53,172 bases of DNA from assembly GCA_963658085.1 (NCBI GenBank), contig CAVKOU010000015.1, positions 1-53,172 on the forward strand. Direction: 5' to 3'. The position numbers and the translations under genes are program-made. Below, in pieces: positions 17,146 to 25,768 of the stretch. The notes beneath the pieces were generated by a model that was not told where the DNA came from, did no database searches, and saw only the letters and a program-made list of their open reading frames with translations. Origin of the DNA: CAKRJP01 sp963658085. GTDB lineage: Bacteria; Bacillota; Clostridia; Lachnospirales; Lachnospiraceae. Position 1 is the first letter of the stretch. Each line of letters starts with the position of its first letter.

Positions 17146-17360
17146 CACAGCTTTGCGGAGGAACGATGATATACCGTGGGAAACAATACGAGGCTTCCGT
17201 AGGGAGCTGCACCCTAGCAACGAGGGCGGGCACTTGTTTGAGCTACCCCGTCTTTTGGGTGGCGAGTTGTGCAGGAGCCCGAGTGGATTAGCGGGTGCAG
17301 CGAGTAGGAAACGCAGTCTGTTCCCACGGCATATCATCGACCATATGCAAAGCGTCCCAT
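17146..17360 (+). repeat. Structured intergenic repeat, copy 2
   Basis: Second full copy. The terminal stem pairs 17164-17182 with 17321-17339 (one mismatch), outside which GCTTTGC (17150-17156) pairs with GCAAAGC (17347-17353). Inner helices are GCTTCC/GGGAGC (17193-17206), TGCACCC/GGGTGCA (compared with TGCACGC/GCGTGCA in copy 1, a compensated change), GCAC/GTGC, and GCTACCC/GGGTGGC. The right part ends with CAGCGAGTAGGAAACGCAG as in copy 1. It lies upstream of uvrC. An open frame crossing it contains gap residues and is not a gene. Confidence 0.8.
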
Positions 17361-17437
17361 TGCAATATTGTGTTATAATAGCGAAAGCGAATATGAACGC
17401 AGTAATGTAATCTTTCAAAGTAGGAGTGAAAAGAAGC

Positions 17438-19276
17438 ATGTTTGACATCCAAGAAGAACTGAAAAAGTTGCCAGGCAAACCCGGCGTTTATCTGATGCAC
17501 GACGAGAACGATGCTATCATTTACGTAGGAAAAGCCATCAGCCTGAAAAACCGTGTGCGCCAATACTTTCAATCAAGCAGAAATAAAGGCCCTAAAATCG
17601 AGCAGATGGTGACTCACATTTCCAGATTTGAGTACATTGTGACGGATTCGGAATTGGAGGCTTTGGTGCTTGAGTGCAATCTTATCAAGGAGCACAGGCC
17701 AAAATACAATACCATGCTGATGGATGATAAAGCCTATCCTTTTATAAAGGTTACGGTGGAGGAACCATTTCCAAGGGTTATGATGGCCAGGCGTGTTGGG
17801 AAGGATAAAGCTAAATATTTTGGCCCCTTTACCAGTGTGGGGGCAGTGCGGGATACCATTGAGTTGATTCGAAAGCTGTACAAGATCAGAGATTGTAATC
17901 GAAAACTTCCCAGGGATCAGGGAAAGGACAGACCTTGCCTTAATTATCATATTCATCAGTGCAAAGCGCCCTGTCAGGGGTATATTTCCTCTGAGGAGTA
18001 TAAGGAGAATACTCAACAGGTCTTACATTTCTTAAATGGAGATTATGATTTGCTCTTAAAAGAGCTGGAGGAAAAGATGTATGCCGCATCAGAGAAAATG
18101 GAATTCGAGAAGGCAGCAGAGTACAGGGATCTTTTGTCCAGCGTGAAAAAAATTGCTCAAAAACAGAAAATTACTGATACCAATGGGAGTGATCGGGATA
18201 TTTTGGCGGTGGCTGTGGATGGAGATGATGCCGTGGTGCAGGTGTTCTTTATCCGGGGAGGTCGCTTGATCGGCAGAGATCATTTTTATCTCACAGGGGT
18301 TCACGGGGAGGAAAAGAAAAGCATTTTGTCAAACTTTGTGAAGCAATTTTACGGAGGAACTCCCTATCTTCCTTCGGAGCTTATGCTGCCGGAGGAGATT
18401 GAAGACTTAAATCTTTTGGAGGAATGGCTTTCGGAAAAGAAGGGGCGAAAGGTGAAAATCCTGGTACCAAAGAAGGGAACCAAAGAAAAACTGGTGGAGC
18501 TTGCCGAGAAGAATGCCTTTATGGTCCTGAATACCGACAAAGAGCGACTAAAGAGGGAAGAAGGACGTACCATAGGAGCGGTGAAAGAATTGCAGGAGCT
18601 TCTTGGATTGACTTCCATTGTGAGAATGGAGGCCTATGATATTTCAAATATAAGTGGCTATGATTCTGTGGGATCTATGGTGGTGTATGAGAAGGGAAAA
18701 CCTAAGAAAAATGATTATCGCAAATTTAAGATCAAAGGTGTTCAGGGGGCTGATGATTACGCCAGTCTCAGAGAAGTTCTGACTAGAAGATTTACCCATG
18801 GATTAAAGGAGAGAGAAGAGGGACAGGAGTTTGGAAACTTTGTGACATTTCCGGATCTTATTATGATGGATGGTGGAAAAGGACAGGTACATATTGCTGA
18901 AGAAGTCATGGCAGATCTAAAGCTTAATATTCCTATCTGCGGTATGGTTAAGGATGATAATCACAGAACCCGTGGCCTTTATTATCTGGGGCAGGAGATT
19001 CCCATTGACCGGAACAGCGAATGCTTTAAACTGATCACAAGAATCCAGGATGAAGCCCATAGATTTGCCATTACCTTCCATAGAGATTTGAGAAGCAAGG
19101 GGCAGGTTCACTCTATTTTAGATGATATTCCGGGGGTTGGTCCTGCCAGAAGAAAAGACCTTATGGCCCATTTTCCAAATATCGAAGCGATCAAAAATGC
19201 AGAGATCGAAGAGCTGAAAAAGCTGCCTACCATGAACGAAAAATCAGCCAGGGATGTCTATAATTTTTTTCATTAA
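17438..19276 (+). CDS. uvrC: Excinuclease ABC subunit C
   Basis: A 612-residue nucleotide-excision repair nuclease that makes the incisions on both sides of a UvrAB-marked lesion. The N-terminal GIY-YIG domain (GVYLMHD...IIYVGKA, from residue 16) is followed by a UVR motif at about 205-235. An RNase H-like endonuclease domain and a C-terminal helix-hairpin-helix pair (IPGVGPARRKDLMAHF) complete the protein. The start is the ATG about 11 bases after AGGAG. An in-frame GTG four codons upstream overlaps the site. It leads into hprK 62 bases later. Confidence 0.97.
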   Translation: MFDIQEELKKLPGKPGVYLMHDENDAIIYVGKAISLKNRVRQYFQSSRNKGPKIEQMVTHISRFEYIVTDSELEALVLECNLIKEHRPKYNTMLMDDKAYPFIKVTVEEPFPRVMMARRVGKDKAKYFGPFTSVGAVRDTIELIRKLYKIRDCNRKLPRDQGKDRPCLNYHIHQCKAPCQGYISSEEYKENTQQVLHFLNGDYDLLLKELEEKMYAASEKMEFEKAAEYRDLLSSVKKIAQKQKITDTNGSDRDILAVAVDGDDAVVQVFFIRGGRLIGRDHFYLTGVHGEEKKSILSNFVKQFYGGTPYLPSELMLPEEIEDLNLLEEWLSEKKGRKVKILVPKKGTKEKLVELAEKNAFMVLNTDKERLKREEGRTIGAVKELQELLGLTSIVRMEAYDISNISGYDSVGSMVVYEKGKPKKNDYRKFKIKGVQGADDYASLREVLTRRFTHGLKEREEGQEFGNFVTFPDLIMMDGGKGQVHIAEEVMADLKLNIPICGMVKDDNHRTRGLYYLGQEIPIDRNSECFKLITRIQDEAHRFAITFHRDLRSKGQVHSILDDIPGVGPARRKDLMAHFPNIEAIKNAEIEELKKLPTMNEKSARDVYNFFH

Positions 19277-19338
19277 TGTGCTATTATAAAGGAAGGTTTT
19301 TGACCTTATTTCCGACTTTATAAGTAAAGGAGCGTTTT

Positions 19339-20271
19339 ATGAATCATAGTAAAGTTAAGCTAAAAGAATTAGTGGAGAAGATGAATTTGAAGTGTCTGAC
19401 TCCCGATGTAGATGATTCTGAGATTGTAGTGAAAATTCCGGATATTAATCGTCCGGCGTTACAGCTGACAGGTTTTTTTGATCATTTTGATGCGGAGAGA
19501 ATACAGATCGTAGGATTTGTAGAGTATCGTTACCTGAATCAGATGACAGAAGAGGAGAAGGAAGAAATCTACGATGAACTGACTTCGTATAAGATGCCGG
19601 CTATTATTTACTGCAGAGGATTACAACCGGAACAGTCACTTCTTGAAAAGGCGACGAAGGCAGGGGTTCCGATTTATATCACAGATGTAAAGACTTCCGC
19701 ATTTATGGCAGAGGTAATCCGTTGGCTCAATGTGGAACTGGCACCTTGCATTTCCATTCACGGCGTATTGGTAGATGTATACGGTGTAGGTGTACTGATC
19801 ACAGGAGAGAGCGGAATCGGTAAGAGTGAGTCAGCTCTGGAACTTGTAAAGCGTGGACATCGTTTGGTCAGTGATGATGTAGTAGAGATTCGTAAGGTCA
19901 GTGATGAGACTTTGGTTGGATCTGCTCCGGATATCACCAAGCATTTTATCGAGCTTAGAGGTATCGGTATCGTGGACGTAAAAGCCCTCTATGGTGTTCA
20001 GAGCGTTCGTGAGACCCAGAACATCGATTTGGTCATCGAGTTGGAAGACTGGAACAAAGAGAAGGAATACGACCGTTTGGGACTGGAAGAGCAGCATACA
20101 GAATATCTTGGAAACAAGGTAGTATGCCATCAGATTCCGATTCGTCCGGGACGTAACCTTGCCATTATTGTAGAGACTGCGGCAATCAACCACAGACAGA
20201 AGCTTATGGGTTACAATGCTGCACAGGAGCTTTACAGACGTGTTCAGGAGAATATGACAAGAAGGTCATAG
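19339..20271 (+). CDS. hprK: HPr kinase/phosphorylase
   Basis: A 310-residue bifunctional enzyme that phosphorylates and dephosphorylates Ser46 of HPr, the central switch of carbon catabolite control in Firmicutes. The Walker A motif GESGIGKS is at 156-163. The HprK signature ELRGIGIVDV is near 205-214. The N-terminal half is the regulatory HprK_N domain. Length is normal. AAAGGAG precedes the ATG. It lies between uvrC and a ROK glucokinase, a layout that ties carbon control to glucose phosphorylation. Cotranscription is likely. Confidence 0.97.
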   Translation: MNHSKVKLKELVEKMNLKCLTPDVDDSEIVVKIPDINRPALQLTGFFDHFDAERIQIVGFVEYRYLNQMTEEEKEEIYDELTSYKMPAIIYCRGLQPEQSLLEKATKAGVPIYITDVKTSAFMAEVIRWLNVELAPCISIHGVLVDVYGVGVLITGESGIGKSESALELVKRGHRLVSDDVVEIRKVSDETLVGSAPDITKHFIELRGIGIVDVKALYGVQSVRETQNIDLVIELEDWNKEKEYDRLGLEEQHTEYLGNKVVCHQIPIRPGRNLAIIVETAAINHRQKLMGYNAAQELYRRVQENMTRRS

Positions 20272-20332
20272 CAAAAAGTCCATAACAGGATGGATAGAAT
20301 CTAGAAGTAAAAGAGTTAGGAGTTAGTCAGAT

Positions 20333-21271
20333 ATGGAATATTGTTTCGGCGTAGATATTGGTGGAACTACAGTGAAAATCGGAGTCTTCACAGCTGCAGG
20401 AGAGGCTGTAGACAAGTGGGAGATTCCTACAAGAACAGAATTTGAGGGGGTAAATATTCTTCCGGATATCGCGGAGAGTGTAAAGAAGAAGTCAGAAGAA
20501 TTGCAGCTGAAGAAAGAAGACATCGTAGGAATCGGCGTAGGAGTTCCGGCACCGGTAGATGCGGAGGGGGTAGTTCAGAATACTGCAAATCTTGGCTGGG
20601 GATATAAGGAAGTTAAGAGAGAGTTAGAGGAACTTACAGGAATTCATGCTGAGATTGGAAATGACGCCAATGTAGCCGCTCTTGGAGAGATGTGGATGGG
20701 AGCCGGAGCCGGCGAACCAAACATGATTATGGTAACCTTGGGAACCGGTGTAGGCGGTGGAATCGTAGTAGAGGGACAGTGCATCGTGGGAGCCCATGGT
20801 TCCGGTGGAGAAATCGGCCACTTACATGTGAATTCTGAAGAGACAGAGCGCTGCGGATGTGGAAACTTAGGATGCTTAGAGCAATATGCATCGGCCACAG
20901 GAATTCGCAGACTGGCATTGAAACACTTAGAGAAGAGTACCAGAGCATCGGTTCTTAGAGATATTAGTCCAGAGTCCTTAGATGCTAAGGCAGTATTTGA
21001 TGCCTTGAAAGCAGGAGACCAGTTGGCACAGGAGACCGTAGAGGAATTCGCAGATTATCTGGGAACTGCACTTGCAAATCTTGCAGTAGTAACAGATCCT
21101 GCAGTAATTGTAATCGGTGGTGGTGTATCCAAGGCAGGAGAGATCCTGATTGATCATGTGAAGGTTGCATTTGATAAGCATGCCTTTTTCGGGAATAAGG
21201 GCACCAGAATTGTGCTGGCATCTCTTGGAAATGATGCTGGAATGTGCGGAGCTGCAAAGTTGATATTGTAA
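20333..21271 (+). CDS. ROK family glucokinase
   Basis: A 312-residue sugar kinase that probably phosphorylates glucose with ATP. The phosphate-binding motif GVDIGGTTVKIG is at residues 6-17. The ROK zinc site appears as CGCGNLGC (Cys174, Cys176, Cys181), with GGEIGHLHV upstream holding the histidine. There is no N-terminal helix-turn-helix, so it is an enzyme rather than a ROK repressor. It follows hprK by 61 bases and ends before a strong terminator. The preceding SD is weak (AGGAG about 10 bases before the ATG). Glucose is inferred from family resemblance. Confidence 0.92.
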   Translation: MEYCFGVDIGGTTVKIGVFTAAGEAVDKWEIPTRTEFEGVNILPDIAESVKKKSEELQLKKEDIVGIGVGVPAPVDAEGVVQNTANLGWGYKEVKRELEELTGIHAEIGNDANVAALGEMWMGAGAGEPNMIMVTLGTGVGGGIVVEGQCIVGAHGSGGEIGHLHVNSEETERCGCGNLGCLEQYASATGIRRLALKHLEKSTRASVLRDISPESLDAKAVFDALKAGDQLAQETVEEFADYLGTALANLAVVTDPAVIVIGGGVSKAGEILIDHVKVAFDKHAFFGNKGTRIVLASLGNDAGMCGAAKLIL

Positions 21272-21328
21272 GAAATCTTTGTGCGGATTATATGATACAA
21301 GAGTGTTCAAATGGAGTATAGAATCTCT

Positions 21329-21363
21329 CAAAAAAGACTTCGGGAAATTCCGAAGTCTTTTTT
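21329..21363. terminator. Terminator between glucokinase and the penicillin-binding protein gene
   Basis: AAAAAGACTTCGG pairs with CCGAAGTCTTTTT around GAAATT, with a long T-run on the plus strand and A-run on the other side. It can serve both convergent genes. Confidence 0.92.
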
Positions 21364-21402
21364 TGATTCTTTAAAAATTATTATAGATTATAATTCTATA
21401 TT

Positions 21403-24003
21403 TTAGTACTGTGGTACTGCATCGCCTCCACCGGTTGCGTCTCCTCCGGAGGTATCTGTTGCAGATGTGTCTGCTCCTGCAGTATCCGTTCCTGTACTGT
21501 TGGTATCTGGAGTAGCGGTGCCGCCAGTACCATCAGTAGTGGTTCCGGTGGTGCCTGTAGAGTTTGTACCATCAGTAGTGGTTCCGGTGGTGCCTGTAGA
21601 GCTTGTACCATCTGTGCTGTTATTGGAATTATAATTATAATTGTAATCATAACTGTAACTGTAGCTGTGTTGTGTACAATAATCCTTTGGAGCAGTGTCC
21701 TTATCAAAATAATCTGTAACTGCAGGACAACCGCTTGTAGCAAGTTTTCCTGTGGTAGTACATATAGTAAGCTGCTCTACGGAGGTAGGCATTGTAAATT
21801 CCTTAGTCTCTAAATTTTCATGGACTCTAGTCATAATCTTAGACCAGATAATATCCTTAAAGGTATGGGTAAAGTTCATCTCTGTATTATCATCGTATCC
21901 ACACCAGATTGCAGCTGTATAGTATGGAGTAAAGCCGCAGAACCATAAGTCCTTATTGTCTGAGGTAGTACCTGTCTTACCAGATACTGGCTGATTGGCA
22001 ATAGCTGTATTGGTTCCGGTACCCTGTGTTACAACGTCGGTCATAGCACTGGTAAGAAGAGCAGCAGTGCTTTCTTTAATAACCTGTCGTGTCTCGCCGC
22101 TTCCTTCTAGAAGAACATTTCCGTCATGATCAAGGATCTTGGAATAAAGGGTTGGAGTGTTATAAACTCCTCCGTTAGCAATGGTAGCATAGCAAGCTGC
22201 CATTTCGTAATTGTAAACACCGTGTGTCAAGCCACCGAGAGCCATGGTCTGAGTTAGATCAGAATAAATTTTTCCGTCGATCTCTTCCTCTCGTACTAAA
22301 GTGGAAATACCAAATTTCTCACAGTATTCCATTCCAAGCTCCTGGGTGATCTCATCGCTTAATTTTACGGCAACTACGTTATTTGAAACAGTAATGGCCT
22401 TTCGGATGGTGATGGAACCTAAATGGGAACCGTCTGCATTTACCAAATCTTCACCGTCGTCTCTTTTCATAGGTTCATCCACGATGGTGGTGGCTAAAGT
22501 TTTGCCCTTGGCATCCAGTGCAGGAGCGTAGGTTGAAGGGATCTTAAAACAAGAACCGGGCTGTCTGGTCATTCCGGTATAAGCTCTGTTCAGTCCCATA
22601 CTGGAAGTTTTTGTTCCGCGACCTCCCACCATAGCTTTAATCTGTCCGTTTGTTTGATCCATCAAAGTGAATGATGCCTGAGGTTGTGGAGACAGGTTAA
22701 TGGACTCGTCATAAGTATCCCCTTCCTGTGCGATGGTAGCCTTCCATGCTTCAATCCGGGCTCTTGCTTCCTCTTCACTGCTGTAGTGAAGGCCACTAGT
22801 ATCTCCAAAAGCTGCTGCAGAATAATTTTCGATATCAGCGGAACCATAGTTTTCCACCGTACCATCAGCTCGTGTAACTGTTAGGGCGTAGGTCAAAATA
22901 AGCTCTGTACCGTTTGGATAATTACTTGCATCGTTGATCTCTTCGTCGGCAATCTGCTGCATAGCAAGATTCTGGGTAGAGTAAATGCTAAGACCTCCCT
23001 TATAGAGAAGATTATAAGCCTGAGATTCGCTATATCCTAATTGTTCCTGAAGATCTTTTGTAACCTGTTCAATCAGGGCATCTACAAAATAGGTCGTAGG
23101 TTCTTCATCCTGATCGTAGGCTCCGTTAACGGCTTGGATTCTAGTATAGACATCATCGGCTATCGCAGCATCATAGTCTTCCTGGGTAATATAGCCTTGG
23201 TCTAACATATTTTGTAAAACCTTGTGCTGACGCTCCTTGTTGGCATCCGGATTGGTGATTGGATTATATCCTGTAGGATTTTGTGTGATACCGGCAATGA
23301 CTGCACACTCGGAGAGCGTTAAGTCATCTACATCCTTTCCAAAGTAGCGTTTGGAAGCAGATTGAACACCTAAACAGTTTTGTCCTAAGTTGATGGTATT
23401 TAGATAGTTCTCAAGGATGGTATCCTTATCCATCTCTTTCTCAATCTCTAGCGCCAGATATTGTTCCTGAATCTTACGTTTAAGCTTTTCAGAAAATGTG
23501 TCTTCGTTTACAAAATCCGGAAAGACATTGTTTTTAACAAGCTGTTGGGTAATGGTACTGGCACCTTCGGAGAAGTTACCGCTTGTAACACCTACCACAG
23601 CAGCACGAATTACACCCTGAAGATCTACACCGTTGTGCTGATAGAAACGTTCATCCTCAATGGCAACAAAGGCATGCTGCAGATTAAGGGGAATGTTGTC
23701 GATCTTCTTATATATACGATTGGATCCCGAAGATACGAGCCGTTCTGTTTCTGTGGTTCCATCATCTGCATAGATAAATGTGGTATAACCGCTGGGCTTA
23801 ATGTCGTCCGCAGTGATTTCAGGAGAATCGTCGATGATTTTCTTGATAAATAAACCGCATCCGATGACTCCTACCATACAAATAAGTACTATACAGAGGA
23901 CAAACGCCTTGAACAATCGGAACCCCATGCGCTTCTTTTGCATCTGCGATCGGGAAGTAATCCGCTTCTGCTTTTGAGAAGCTTTTTTCTTACCATAATT
24001 CAT
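21403..24003 (-). CDS. Class A penicillin-binding protein (transglycosylase/transpeptidase)
   Basis: An 866-residue peptidoglycan synthase. After a basic cytoplasmic tail comes one membrane anchor (about 30-55). Next is the GT51 transglycosylase domain with AIEDERFYQHNGVD (about 114-127). The transpeptidase domain follows with the SxxK motif SCFK (Ser484, Lys487), an SNN motif, and KTGT at 676. The C-terminal roughly 80 residues are low complexity: a Tyr/Asn-rich run and then Thr/Gly/Ser repeats with an exact 13-residue duplication. Such tails are usually wall-exposed. AAAGGAGG precedes the ATG. It is monocistronic and divergent from yigZ. Confidence 0.95.
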   Translation of the reverse strand: MNYGKKKASQKQKRITSRSQMQKKRMGFRLFKAFVLCIVLICMVGVIGCGLFIKKIIDDSPEITADDIKPSGYTTFIYADDGTTETERLVSSGSNRIYKKIDNIPLNLQHAFVAIEDERFYQHNGVDLQGVIRAAVVGVTSGNFSEGASTITQQLVKNNVFPDFVNEDTFSEKLKRKIQEQYLALEIEKEMDKDTILENYLNTINLGQNCLGVQSASKRYFGKDVDDLTLSECAVIAGITQNPTGYNPITNPDANKERQHKVLQNMLDQGYITQEDYDAAIADDVYTRIQAVNGAYDQDEEPTTYFVDALIEQVTKDLQEQLGYSESQAYNLLYKGGLSIYSTQNLAMQQIADEEINDASNYPNGTELILTYALTVTRADGTVENYGSADIENYSAAAFGDTSGLHYSSEEEARARIEAWKATIAQEGDTYDESINLSPQPQASFTLMDQTNGQIKAMVGGRGTKTSSMGLNRAYTGMTRQPGSCFKIPSTYAPALDAKGKTLATTIVDEPMKRDDGEDLVNADGSHLGSITIRKAITVSNNVVAVKLSDEITQELGMEYCEKFGISTLVREEEIDGKIYSDLTQTMALGGLTHGVYNYEMAACYATIANGGVYNTPTLYSKILDHDGNVLLEGSGETRQVIKESTAALLTSAMTDVVTQGTGTNTAIANQPVSGKTGTTSDNKDLWFCGFTPYYTAAIWCGYDDNTEMNFTHTFKDIIWSKIMTRVHENLETKEFTMPTSVEQLTICTTTGKLATSGCPAVTDYFDKDTAPKDYCTQHSYSYSYDYNYNYNSNNSTDGTSSTGTTGTTTDGTNSTGTTGTTTDGTGGTATPDTNSTGTDTAGADTSATDTSGGDATGGGDAVPQY
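21531..21608 (-). repeat. 39-bp tandem duplication in the penicillin-binding protein tail
   Basis: Two nearly identical 39-bp units start at 21531 and 21570. They encode two copies of a 13-residue Thr/Gly-rich unit (TGTTGTTTDGT core). Near-identity at the DNA level points to a recent or still variable expansion. Confidence 0.8.
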
Positions 24004-24029
24004 GAATATTGGCCTCCTTTATCCTTGTC

Positions 24030-24038
24030 ATTATAGCA
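24030..24038 (-). promoter_or_regulatory. Extended -10 promoter for the penicillin-binding protein gene
   Basis: On the minus strand TGC directly precedes TATAAT (24030-24035), an extended -10 element about 27 bases before the start codon. The -35 region is weak. Confidence 0.4.
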
Positions 24039-24194
24039 AATCTACTATCTATAATAAAGAAAAAAATGAAAAGTTAACATTCATGTATCAAAAAGAAATA
24101 AATTCGTGTAAACTATAGGATATCAGGGCCGCAAGGCTCAAGCCTCCGATTCAAGTTTTTTGATAGAGGTTATTAGGAAAGGAAATAAATAGAT

Positions 24195-24842
24195 ATGCTG
24201 TTAAAAACTGTTTATAGAGGCGGAGAAAATGAGATTGTCGAGAAAAAATCCAGGTTTATAGCAACCGTGATTCCGGCGGAGGATGAGGAGACTGCGCTTG
24301 GCTTCATAGAATCCATGAAAAAAAAGTACTGGAATGCTTCCCATAATTGCTATGCCTATGTCATTGGCGAACGAAGCGAATTACAGCGCTGTAGTGATGA
24401 TGGGGAGCCGGGAGGAACCGCAGGCCGTCCTATGTTAGATGTACTCTTAGGAGAAGAAATCCACAATGTGGCAGTGGTAGTCACAAGATATTTTGGAGGA
24501 ACCCTCTTGGGAACCGGTGGTTTAGTCAGAGCCTATTCCCAAGCTACAAAGGCAGGACTAGAGGCATCCGCCATCATTACAAAGATCTGGGGAAGCAAGC
24601 TAATCATTCACACCGATTATACAGGCCTTGGAAAAATCCAATACATTCTGGGGCAGAGAGGATTGAAAATTCTGGATTCTCAATATACAGATCAGGTGGT
24701 GTTGACGGTACTGATTCCAGAGACAGAGTTAAAAGAAGTGAAGGAAGAACTAGTGGAAGGAACCAACGGACAGGCTGGTCTTGAAGTAGAAGAGGAGTGT
24801 TATTTTGCAGAGGTGGATGGGGAGATGATAGTTTTTGAATAG
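24195..24842 (+). CDS. YigZ/YvyE family protein (IMPACT domain)
   Basis: A 215-residue protein of the UPF0029 family. The N-terminal IMPACT domain (about 15-130) includes the signature SDDGEPGGTAGRPML and VVVTRYFGGTLLGTGGLVRAY. The C-terminal DUF1949 domain follows (about 140-205). The fold resembles ribosome-associated domains such as elongation factor G domain IV, and family members are linked to translation or stress. The exact function is not established. The ATG follows AGGAAAGGA. It is a single gene, divergent from the penicillin-binding protein and abutting a repeat fragment at its 3' end. Confidence 0.92.
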   Translation: MLLKTVYRGGENEIVEKKSRFIATVIPAEDEETALGFIESMKKKYWNASHNCYAYVIGERSELQRCSDDGEPGGTAGRPMLDVLLGEEIHNVAVVVTRYFGGTLLGTGGLVRAYSQATKAGLEASAIITKIWGSKLIIHTDYTGLGKIQYILGQRGLKILDSQYTDQVVLTVLIPETELKEVKEELVEGTNGQAGLEVEEECYFAEVDGEMIVFE

Positions 24843-24946
24843 GACGCGTTGTAAATGATCGACGATATGTCACAGGAACGTGCAGCGAGTAGGAAACGTA
24901 GCTCGTTTGTGAAAGACATATCTCGCTCCCCGCGGCGCATCCATCT
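24842..24946 (+). repeat. Internally deleted copy of the structured repeat
   Basis: The right-hand conserved stretch GTGCAGCGAGTAGGAAACG (24880-24898) and right end are kept, but the central helices are missing. A terminal stem remains: GATATGTC (24864-24871) pairs with GACATATC (24915-24922). Outside it, 24842-24851 pairs with 24932-24941 through nine of ten positions, including two G-U pairs. It begins at the stop codon of yigZ. A minus-strand open frame across it is not a gene. Confidence 0.65.
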
Positions 24947-24951
24947 TGCAA

Positions 24952-24987
24952 AAAAAGTGGCTACCGCATAATGCGACAGCCACTTTG
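24952..24987 (-). terminator. Terminator between yigZ and hpf
   Basis: AAAGTGGCT pairs with AGCCACTTT, with an inner CGCA/TGCG helix. On the minus strand, downstream of hpf, it is followed by a T-run from the A-rich left flank. Confidence 0.85.
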
Positions 24988-25007
24988 TCGATTTACAACA
25001 ACCGATT

Positions 25008-25541
25008 CTATGAGAACTCCGGCTCAATCAAACCATAAGTTCCATTCTTTCTCTTATAGACAACATTTACTTCATCGGTCTCCGCATTGGAGAATACATA
25101 GAAGCTATGCCCCAGTAGTTCCATCTGAAGGCAAGCGTCCTCCGGATACATAGGCTTGATGCCAAACTTTTTAGTCTTTACCACCTTGATCTCGTCATCG
25201 GTATCTACATCATCTTCTTCAATGAACTCTTGATTGAAGTTGCCGCCCTCTTGCTGCTTAGAGACTAATTTGGTCTTGTATTTGCGAAGCTGACGTTCGA
25301 TGATTTCTTCTACTAAGTCGATGGATACATACATATCATCGCTTTCTTCTTCTGAACGAATAATGCCGCCTTTTACAGGAATGGTTACTTCAATCTTCTG
25401 ACGGTTCTTCTGCACGCTTAAAGTTACATGTACTTCCGTATCTTGAGTGAAGTATCTCTCTAACTTTCCTAACTTGCTTTCAACGGCTTCTTTGAGGCCT
25501 GCTGTAACATCAATATTTTTTCCAATTACGATAAATTTCAT
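25008..25541 (-). CDS. hpf: Ribosome hibernation promoting factor, long form
   Basis: A 177-residue protein that binds the small ribosomal subunit and, in its long form, drives formation of inactive 100S ribosome dimers in slow growth. The N-terminal RaiA/HPF domain (about 1-100) has the expected KLGKLERYF and VTIPVKGGIIRSEE stretches. A variable acidic linker (EEDDVDTDDE) leads to the C-terminal dimerisation domain with MYPEDACLQMELLGHSFYVF. The start is the ATG nine bases after AAAGGAG. An upstream in-frame ATG adds 22 untypical residues. It is monocistronic. Confidence 0.96.
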   Translation of the reverse strand: MKFIVIGKNIDVTAGLKEAVESKLGKLERYFTQDTEVHVTLSVQKNRQKIEVTIPVKGGIIRSEEESDDMYVSIDLVEEIIERQLRKYKTKLVSKQQEGGNFNQEFIEEDDVDTDDEIKVVKTKKFGIKPMYPEDACLQMELLGHSFYVFSNAETDEVNVVYKRKNGTYGLIEPEFS

Positions 25542-25715
25542 GATGTTCAACTCCTTTACTAGGTATTTCAGTTGATATAATCTGATAATTTTAAAAGAAT
25601 ATATCAAAATTTCTGATAGGTGTAGTATATCATGGATGGAAAATTTTGGATAGATTTAACAAGAATTTTTTATTTTAATTTTTCGTGAACAAATGTAAAA
25701 GAGTGTGAATAAAAG

Positions 25716-25767
25716 AAAAGGACTTACCTTCCCGAAGGGTTTTTCTCAGGATACTAAGTCCTTTTTT
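25716..25767 (-). terminator. Terminator after the PAP2 gene
   Basis: On the minus strand, AAAAAGGACTTA pairs with TAAGTCCTTTT, with an inner CCCTTCGGG hairpin, followed by a T-rich stretch. It ends the typA-PAP2 transcript. Confidence 0.85.
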
Positions 25768-25768
25768 G

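Noticed and set aside
16833..17478. Several open frames on both strands crossing the N gap
   Set aside because: They include unknown bases and translate repeat copy 2 or the antisense of ftsH and uvrC ends; no protein features.
24121..24160. GGGCC-GCAA-GGCTC stretch upstream of yigZ as a riboswitch
   Set aside because: Only one short hairpin, no terminator and no SD masking; too little to support a call.
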